From assembly GCF_963678635.1 (NCBI RefSeq), contig NC_087066.1:43823624-43887623 (forward strand): 64,000 nt of DNA. The letters are read 5' to 3'. This DNA is from Symsagittifera roscoffensis (Eukaryota; Xenacoelomorpha; Acoela; Convolutidae). The notes below the pieces were generated by a model. The model was not told where the DNA came from and did not search any database. It saw only the letters and a list, made by a program, of their open reading frames with translations. Below, piece after piece: positions 57,512-64,000 of this stretch (position 1 is its first letter; each line of letters begins with the position of its first letter). Position numbers and translations under genes: made by a program.

Positions 57512-59753
57512 ATGTTATGCCTAAATGTCAGAAGTATTTTAGACATCAACAGAAGAATAGCTCTATCAAATGCCTTTTTTCTAACAGACTACGATATACT
57601 ATGTCTCACAGAGACATGGCTGGTAGAGGAAATACCAGATAAAGCTCTGCATTTTGCTGGTTTTAATATAATTCGCAAAGATAGAAAAAATTCCACTTTA
57701 AAAACCAATCACGGAGGCGTACTCATGGCGATAAAAGAAAATGTGCATTACGAAGAAATTGATGCTCAAATAGCAAATGAAGAATGCATAGTGGCCAAAC
57801 TAACAGGTGAAACTGGGCATCATCAAATTCTCTGCTGTGTTTATAATCCCCCGAAAAACAGTAAATACCAATGGAAACAACAAAACTTCATCAGTTTGTT
57901 CGAAAACTTAACAAAATTACAAATACAACACAACTGTAACGCAGTGTCGATTACGGGAGATATAAATTTTGAATACACTCATTGGAAAATGATGCACTCA
58001 AAGGACGAATATGAAAATGCAGTGTTAAAAAAGCTCATTGAACTTGACTATGAACAATTATTCGACTCCAAAAAAAGCAGCTTGATGTTTTATTAACCAA
58101 CAACCCTGGAGTGATACTCAACTGGCACACGGACCATTCAGCAACAAACGCATACAGCATTGACAAATATTCATGCTCAGATCATTATGCTTACTCTGCA
58201 ACAATTAACATGGAAGCCAGTATCAAAGAAATAAACAAAGGTGAAATCTGGCGTTTAACAGAGCCGATTGGACGATAATAAATCAAGAAATAAAAGACAA
58301 ACCGTATTGTTACAGTAATGTAAATGAGCTCCTGCGTCAGTGGTATGCATGGTTATGGGACAAAATAAAGAAAAATGTACCCAATGTTACATCACACAAA
58401 TCAACTCTCTCCCGTGGGTGACGCCAAGTACGTCTCACATGCTAAAAAGAGTACAAACCTTAAAACGGCGTATTGATCGGCAAAACAAACCTAATTTAAG
58501 CCTTATCCTAAAACACAAAAAACTGGAAAAAAAATCTTCCAATAGCATTGACTGAAGATCAAGCAATTTACGAAGGAACAGTAACAAGCAGTAGACGATT
58601 CAGTGACCTACAAAAATACTTGAACAAAATAAATAGTTCCAGGCAATATCCCCAAAAAATGTTTTACAAGGAAAAATCCACAAGAGATGACACCCAGAAA
58701 GCTACATTTTTTAATGAATTTTTCATCAGTGTATATCGAAAGGAATCAAATCTTAACCCTCTCGCACGAAATACAAACTGTTCTCCTACAGAAGAAATCT
58801 GTACACAAATACACATTGAAGAAACCAAAATCGAATACATTCTCAAAAATCTTTTAACAAATAAAGCGTCAGGTTTTGATGGTATAGGTATTATAATCCT
58901 AAAAAACCTTTCTGAAATTCTGTCAAAATCACTCTATCTTCTCTTCCGCACATTCATTAACAAGCGGCTCTTCCCGACCTACTGGAAAACAAGTCAAGTG
59001 GCCCCAATTTTTAAAGAAAAGAACAAGGCGTCAGTTGAGTGCTACCGCCCAATTAGCCTTTTATGCTCCGCCTCGAAGGTCTTCGAAAAAATTATTTTTG
59101 ATAATATATACCCCAAAGTTCAACCTTTCTTGGAAAACGCACAATACGGCATCCGGCAAAAAAGATCAGCAGTACTACAAATGGTACAATTTTTGAGCAA
59201 AGTATATGAACTCTACGATGACAAAAATGTTCAAACACTATCGGTCCTTTATCTAGATTTTTCTAAAGCCTTTGATAAAGTACCTCATAGTATCCTAATC
59301 GCTAAACTACGGAACATAGGTCTGGGCATTCAAATACAAGACATAATACAAGACTATCTAACAGATAGAATGCAATTTGTGAAAATCAATAAAAGTTCAT
59401 CAACTCTGAAAGAAGTAACTAGCGGTGTACCACAGGGCTCATTTCTTGGCCCTCTACTTTTTATCATATTCATTAACGACTTTCCCAAATGCATTGAGAA
59501 TTCGGATTGTTTTGGCTATTGTGACGATATGAAGATCTTGTCTACTGAAGAAATTCATCTGCAAAAAGACACGGCAAATGTTGAAAAATGGTGCAAAGAA
59601 AATAAAAGGCCGCTGATTGAAGATAAATGTAATTTGTTAAACCTCAAAGGGAAAATGGAAGTTACACTATTTAATACAAATGTTGATACCGCAAAGACCC
59701 AAAAAGACTTAGGTATTTCAATGTGTGACAACATTTCGTGGTCAGTAATGTAA
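57512..59753 (+). pseudogene. ORF2 (endonuclease plus reverse transcriptase) of the L2/CR1-like element, copy 1
   Basis: ATG at 57512. The APE-type endonuclease shows LNVRSI (Asn5), LTETWL (Glu34), CCVYNPP and ITGDINF. A frameshift in an A run near 58071 separates its SDH block (SCSDHYAYS, about 58170). Further frame changes lie near 58263, 58405 and 58540. The RT part (58548-59753) has NKASGFDG, CYRPISLLCSASKVFEKI, motif A LDFSKAFDKV (Asp at 59256), motif B SGVPQGS, and motif C YCDD (59517-59528) with Cys in place of the usual Ala. The frame ends at SWSVM before the C-terminal domain normally present. The protein would nick target DNA and prime cDNA synthesis. This copy is inactive. Confidence 0.92.
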
Positions 59754-59895
59754 CATTCGCCCAAATACTACACAGCGACGAAGCGTAGAAAAAGTACCTT
59801 TTAACGACTGGCAGGCGTCAGTTACCTTAATTCTACTCGTTTTTCACCGTCTCGACCTTGCCAGTTGATTTTCTGGTCTGTTTAGGGCTAAGTAA
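59754..59895. repeat. Sequence downstream of ORF2 shared by both element copies
   Basis: 142 bp after the ORF2 stop are repeated at 63859-64000 with no obvious change. This may be 3' UTR or flanking DNA included in a duplication. No poly-A or simple-repeat tail is visible. Confidence 0.8.
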
Positions 59896-60179
59896 AAATT
59901 TACTATTTTTAGGCCATCAGTCAAACGACTTTTGATCAGCTTTCGTTTACATGCGAACACAACCACATAGCTGAGTCTCGGATCCTCAGACTACGTGATT
60001 GCCATTAAAAACACGGCTCGAACAACCTATTTTAATATGTTTTTGTGTGACAGTTCTATATTAAATCCATTGGAGATGGATTGACCCTTTCCTCTTTCTA
60101 GCTACTCATATTCTAAAATATCAAATAATACCGGTGTTAATTCAGACTTCTACGACATCCAAGTAGATACAAAGTCAGT

Positions 60180-60188
60180 TATAAATAG
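60180..60188 (+). promoter_or_regulatory. Candidate TATA box
   Basis: TATAAATAG, with plus-strand open frames beginning about 60 bp downstream. No other promoter element was recognised. Confidence 0.35.
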
Positions 60189-60321
60189 TCCCTTCACATA
60201 AAACAGTCTCTGGGGGATTTCATTACGTCCTTATCTCTTCCAATTTGTGGCACGGGAGGGTTCCGTGGAATATTCCTTCCCCACTGAAGCTTCCTTCTCC
60301 ACCAATTTCCACTGCTAAGAG

Positions 60322-60350
60322 TCTTATCGTGTGTTGTTGCCACGATAAGA
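60322..60350. repeat. Perfect 10-bp stem, 9-nt loop hairpin
   Basis: TCTTATCGTG (60322-60331), loop tgttgttgc, CACGATAAGA (60341-60350). The flanks aag and ctt extend the pairing after two mismatches. It lies between the TATA motif and the convergent frames. Its role is unknown. Confidence 0.85.
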
Positions 60351-60723
60351 GGCTTCGTGTTTCTCGTCTCTTGTGCGACCGTTTTCCACAATATTTGTCG
60401 TTGTTCTGTTTTTTTTGTCCTTTTCCGTCAAAATGGTCGTCTTTTTGTTTTTCTGAGAAATATTCACTCTTCGATCAAAATTTTAAAAATAAAAATTCTA
60501 GAATATTCCTACCCTCCTTCGCAATACTTTTTCGTTAATGAGGCCTTTATTCGTTTTCTTTCGTGTCGCCGGAAGGTTGCGCTGTGCCAATCTGGCAGAA
60601 TGGCACATACTCCCCGGACATGTCACCATCAATGTCCCTATTGATCGCATAACACCGGGTTATCGTGAAGTAGTGTTCCAGTTCTCTGTAATCAATCTTA
60701 CAAATCGCATAAGAAAATGAAAT

Positions 60724-61772
60724 TTATCTACTCCGCCAATTGCTCAATGGACTTTCCTCGGATAGCTCCGTGGATGGGTTGCTCTTCCGCTTCGTCAACC
60801 TCATGGCCAGCAGATGGTGTATCATGGCCAGATCATGTAAACTTGCGTCATCATCCAGGTCTAACGTGATATCCGCCGTCATGTCCCAGATTAAACCGGC
60901 GTTAGGATGAGGACACCAAGAAGGCTTCATGAGTTCCCACATCGTTACTAGACTTGTTTTCAAGGGACCGTCCCAAGAACCGCAATCAAAACTCACTTGC
61001 CCCTTTAGCTCGGGAGCCGAGGGTTCGACCACTCGTTCTTCTAAGATAATTCCCAGCTTGGGTTGTTCCACCATCATCATTCCAGTTTCTTTAATCCGTT
61101 CAACCCAGAAATTGAGTACTATGACTTGCTCATAGTCGAAGTACGCTTCCCTGGCTTCTTCATTCACGAAGGGATTATACGCCATCCCCGGTACGCCAGA
61201 CACATATTGGAACGACTTCAGTTTCCCTAGTGTTGCAAAGTCTTTTTGCCCCCTGACTGCTTCAATCAACTCCCGGTTCACTTTCAATTCTTTGTTGGAA
61301 TATCTTCTCACTTCTTCCAACTTGCGATAGCTCTCCATGTCATTCGACTCCCTATTTGGTACAGTCAACGGCATATCCTGATATAGTTCCAGGAGTGCCC
61401 TAAGGAAGTTTCTTTCGCAATCAACTCCCTTCTGCCGAATGATCTTTACGCATTCTCCCAAAACAGGAGTGGGGATGCTATCGCAGAATCGTCTTTTGAA
61501 ATCAACACTCGCAGAGCTTCCATCAACTCCAGCTCCTGTTCCTGTGATTTCGAATCGTTGCTGGCTTCATATTCCGCCTTCTTGATGCCCATCAAGCACC
61601 AAGCCAACCGTACTTGCAGGTCAGTTCTCGTGCACGGATGAGCCAGGTACGCTGTCACCGTCGCAGGTGCATGCATCGTCTCGTCGAAGTATCTCTGGAG
61701 GGCCGCCCTCCAGGAAATTTCTAGTAGTTTTTCCAATCCGATTTCGTTCGCTTCAGAGGACATTACACACAT
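60724..61772 (-). pseudogene. Unrecognised coding region of about 350 residues with one frameshift
   Basis: The first frame starts with two possible ATGs (61772 and 61763, MCVMSSEANEIGLEKLLEIS) and runs to 61446. The second overlaps it from about 61470 and continues VLGECVKIIRQKG to a stop at 60724. The overlap and lack of other stops suggest one protein broken by a single frameshift near 61465, or a programmed shift. It is acidic, with a helical N-terminal half (CTRTDLQVRLAWCLMGIKKA) and a C-terminal part holding FQYVSGVPGMAYNPF and LDLDDDASLHDLAMIHHLLA. GC content is well above the surroundings. I do not recognise a family. The first ATG spans the junction with the second retroelement copy (61771), so upstream sequence has been lost or replaced. 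Confidence 0.5.
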
Positions 61773-64000
61773 ATAATTCGCAAAGATAGAAAAAATTCCA
61801 CTTTAGAAACCAATCACGGAGGCGTACTCATGGCGATAAAAGAAAATGTGCATTACGAAGAAATTGATGCTCAAATAGCAAATGAAGAATGCATAGTGGC
61901 CAAACTAACAGGTGAAACTGGGCATCATCAAATTCTCTGCTGTGTTTATAATCCCCCGAAAAACAGTAAATACCAATGGAAACAACAAAACTTCATCAGT
62001 TTGTTCGAAAACTTAACAAAATTACAAATACAACACAACTGTAACGCAGTGTCGATTACGGGAGATATAAATTTTGAATACACTCATTGGAAAATGATGC
62101 ACTCAAAGGACGAATATGAAAATGCAGTGTTAAAAAAGCTCATTGAACTTGACTATGAACAATTATTCGACTCCAAAAAAAACAGCTTGATGTTTTATTA
62201 ACAAACAACCCTGGAGTGATACTCAACTGGCACACGGACCATTCAGCAACAAACGCATACAGCATTGACAAATATTCATGCTCAGATCATTATGCTTACT
62301 CTGCAACAATTAACATGGAAGCCAGTATCAAAGAAATAAACAAAGGTGAAATCTGGCGTTTAACAGAGCCGATTGGACGATAATAAATCAAGAAATAAAA
62401 GACAAACCGTATTGTTACAGTAATGTAAATGAGCTCCTGCGTCAGTGGTATGCATGGTTATGGGACAAAATAAAGAACAATGTACCCAAGGTTACATCAC
62501 ACAAATCAACTCTCTCCCGTGGGTGACGCCAAGTACGTCTCACATGCTAAAAAGAGTACAAACCTTAAAACGGCGTATTGATCGGCAAAACAAACCTAAT
62601 TTAAGCCTTATCCTAAAACACAAAAAACTGGGAAAAAAATCTTCCAATAGCATTGACTGAAGATCAAGCAATTTACGAAGGAACAGTAACAAGCAGTAGA
62701 CGATTCAGTGACCTACAAAAATACTTGAACAAAATAAATAGTTCCAGGCAATATCCCCAAAAAATGTTTTACAAGGAAAAATCCACAAGAGATGACACCC
62801 AGAAAGCTACATTTTTTAATGAATTTTTCATCAGTGTATATCGAAAGGAATCAAATCTTAACCCTCTCGCACGAAATACAAACTGTTCTCCTACAGAAGA
62901 AATCTGTACACAAATACACATTGAAGAAACCAAAATCGAATACATTCTCAAAAATCTTTTAACAAATAAAGCGTCAGGTTTTGATGGTATAGGTATTATA
63001 ATCCTAAAAAACTTTTCTGAAACTCTGTCAAAATTGCTCTATCTTCTCTTCCGCACATTCATTAACAAGCGGCTCTTCCCGACCTACTGGAAAACAAGTC
63101 AAGTGGCCCCAATTTTTAAAGAAAAGAACAAGGCGTCAGTTGAGTGCTACCGCCCAATTAGCCTTTTATGCTCCGCCTCGAAGGTCTTCGAAAAAATTAT
63201 CTTTGATAATATATACCCCAAAGTTCAACCTTTCTTGGAAAACGCACAATACGGCATCCGGCAAAAAAGATCAGCAGTACTACAAATGGTACAATTTTTG
63301 AGCAAAGTATATGAACTCTACGATGACAAAAATGTTCAAACACTATCGGTCCTTTATCTAGATTTTTCTAAAGCCTTTGATATAGTACCTCATAGTATCC
63401 TAATCGCTAAACTACGGAACATAGGTCTGGGCATTCAAATACAAAACATAATACAAGACTATCTAACAGATAGAATGCAATTTGTGAAAATCAATAAAAG
63501 TTCATCAACTCTGAAAGAAGTAACTAGCGGTGTACCACAGGGCTCAATTCTTGGCCCTCTATTTTTTATCATATTCATTAACGACTTTCCCAAATGCATT
63601 GAGAATTCGGATTGTTTTGGCTATTGTGACGATATGAAGATCTTCTCTACTGAAGAAATTCATCTGCAAAAAGACACGGCAAATGTTGAAAAATGGTGCA
63701 AAGAAAATAAAAGGCCGCTGATTGAAGATAAATGTAATTTGTTAAACCTCAAAGGGAAAATGGAAGTTACACTATTTAATACAAACGTTGATACCGCAAA
63801 GACCCAAAAAGACTTAGGTATTTCAATGTGTGACAACATTTCGTGGTCAGTAATGTAACATTCGCCCAAATACTACACAGCGACGAAGCGTAGAAAAAGT
63901 ACCTTTTAACGACTGGCAGGCGTCAGTTACCTTAATTCTACTCGTTTTTCACCGTCTCGACCTTGCCAGTTGATTTTCTGGTCTGTTTAGGGCTAAGTAA
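61771..64000 (+). pseudogene. L2/CR1-like ORF2, copy 2 (5'-truncated), continuing past the window
   Basis: Matches 57666-59895 at a constant offset of 4105 with no net indel. It starts inside the endonuclease (ATAATTCGCAAAG), so ORF1 and the first ~50 ORF2 residues are missing. All frame breaks of copy 1 are shared, as is the early ORF2 end at 63858. RT differences are few: AFDIV for AFDKV, QNI for QDI, GSILG for GSFLG, KIFST for KILST. Motif C is again YCDD. The last 142 bp match the region after ORF2 of copy 1. Confidence 0.92.

Larger units (their letters stand above)
59896..60720 (+). other. Interval with TATA motif, hairpin and short plus-strand frame
   Basis: Not present elsewhere in the window. 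TATAAATAG at 60180-60188 is a good TATA box on the plus strand. Overlapping frames follow. The last one (60538-60720, LAEWHILPGHVTINVPIDRI and VVFQFSVINL) ends 3 bp before the stop of the convergent minus-strand gene. None has a recognised domain or a convincing ATG. The composition of 60540-60720 looks more protein-like than the AT-rich part before it. Confidence 0.3.

Noticed and set aside
60180-61772. Integrated small circular-virus-like layout (hairpin plus convergent genes)
   Set aside because: The hairpin loop lacks the usual origin motif, the plus-strand frame is too short, and no replication-protein motifs are seen in either frame.
1-64000. CRISPR array, bacterial operon or plasmid features
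   Set aside because: No regularly spaced short repeats, ribosome binding sites or prokaryotic gene packing; pseudogenes and splice sites indicate a eukaryote.

Overview
The window reads as a repeat-dominated piece of an animal nuclear genome, not a bacterial replicon. It is about two thirds A+T, has no operon-like gene packing, contains decayed LTR and non-LTR retrotransposons, a histone H2A pseudogene that keeps a metazoan-type histone 3' stem-loop, and one exon of a class A G-protein-coupled receptor with a canonical splice donor. The gag-like, L2/CR1-like and other retroelement proteins resemble families I associate with cnidarians, probably anthozoans. That placement is an inference with low confidence.

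Layout. (1) 1-20512 and 26617-47137 are two direct copies of one ~20.5 kb block. They differ by scattered substitutions and homopolymer-length changes. The left copy may begin before the window. Each copy holds, in order: AT-rich sequence with no recognised gene; a nested 1.755 kb tandem duplication whose two units each carry a minus-strand cysteine-rich exon-like ORF; a FLYWCH/MULE-transposase-like relic; short inverted-repeat elements; G-run minisatellites next to AT palindromes; an H2A pseudogene; and a plus-strand retroelement relic made of a reverse-transcriptase pseudogene followed by a second ORF of unknown function. (2) 20513-26616 is a 6.1 kb spacer with more repeats and the GPCR first exon. 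(3) 47862-54772 is an LTR-retrotransposon relic: two ~1.56 kb direct repeats around a decayed gag and protease, with reverse transcriptase, RNase H and integrase missing. (4) 55719-56456 is an intact ORF related to the decayed second ORF of the duplicated block. (5) 56480-59895 is an L2/CR1-like non-LTR element with interrupted ORF1 and ORF2. (6) 59896-61770 is a more GC-rich stretch with a TATA motif, a perfect hairpin and an unrecognised minus-strand coding region broken by one frameshift. (7) 61771-64000 repeats 57666-59895, including the same frameshifts.

How it works together. No gene here can be called intact and functional with confidence. The best candidates for real coding sequence are the GPCR exon (25641-25946), the ORF at 55719-56456, the minus-strand reading at 60724-61772, and the four cysteine-rich exon-like ORFs. 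The most interesting signals are the orphan retroelement-linked ORF family seen in one intact and two decayed versions, the cysteine-rich exon that looks more conserved between tandem units than parts of the surrounding unit, and the multi-level direct duplications.
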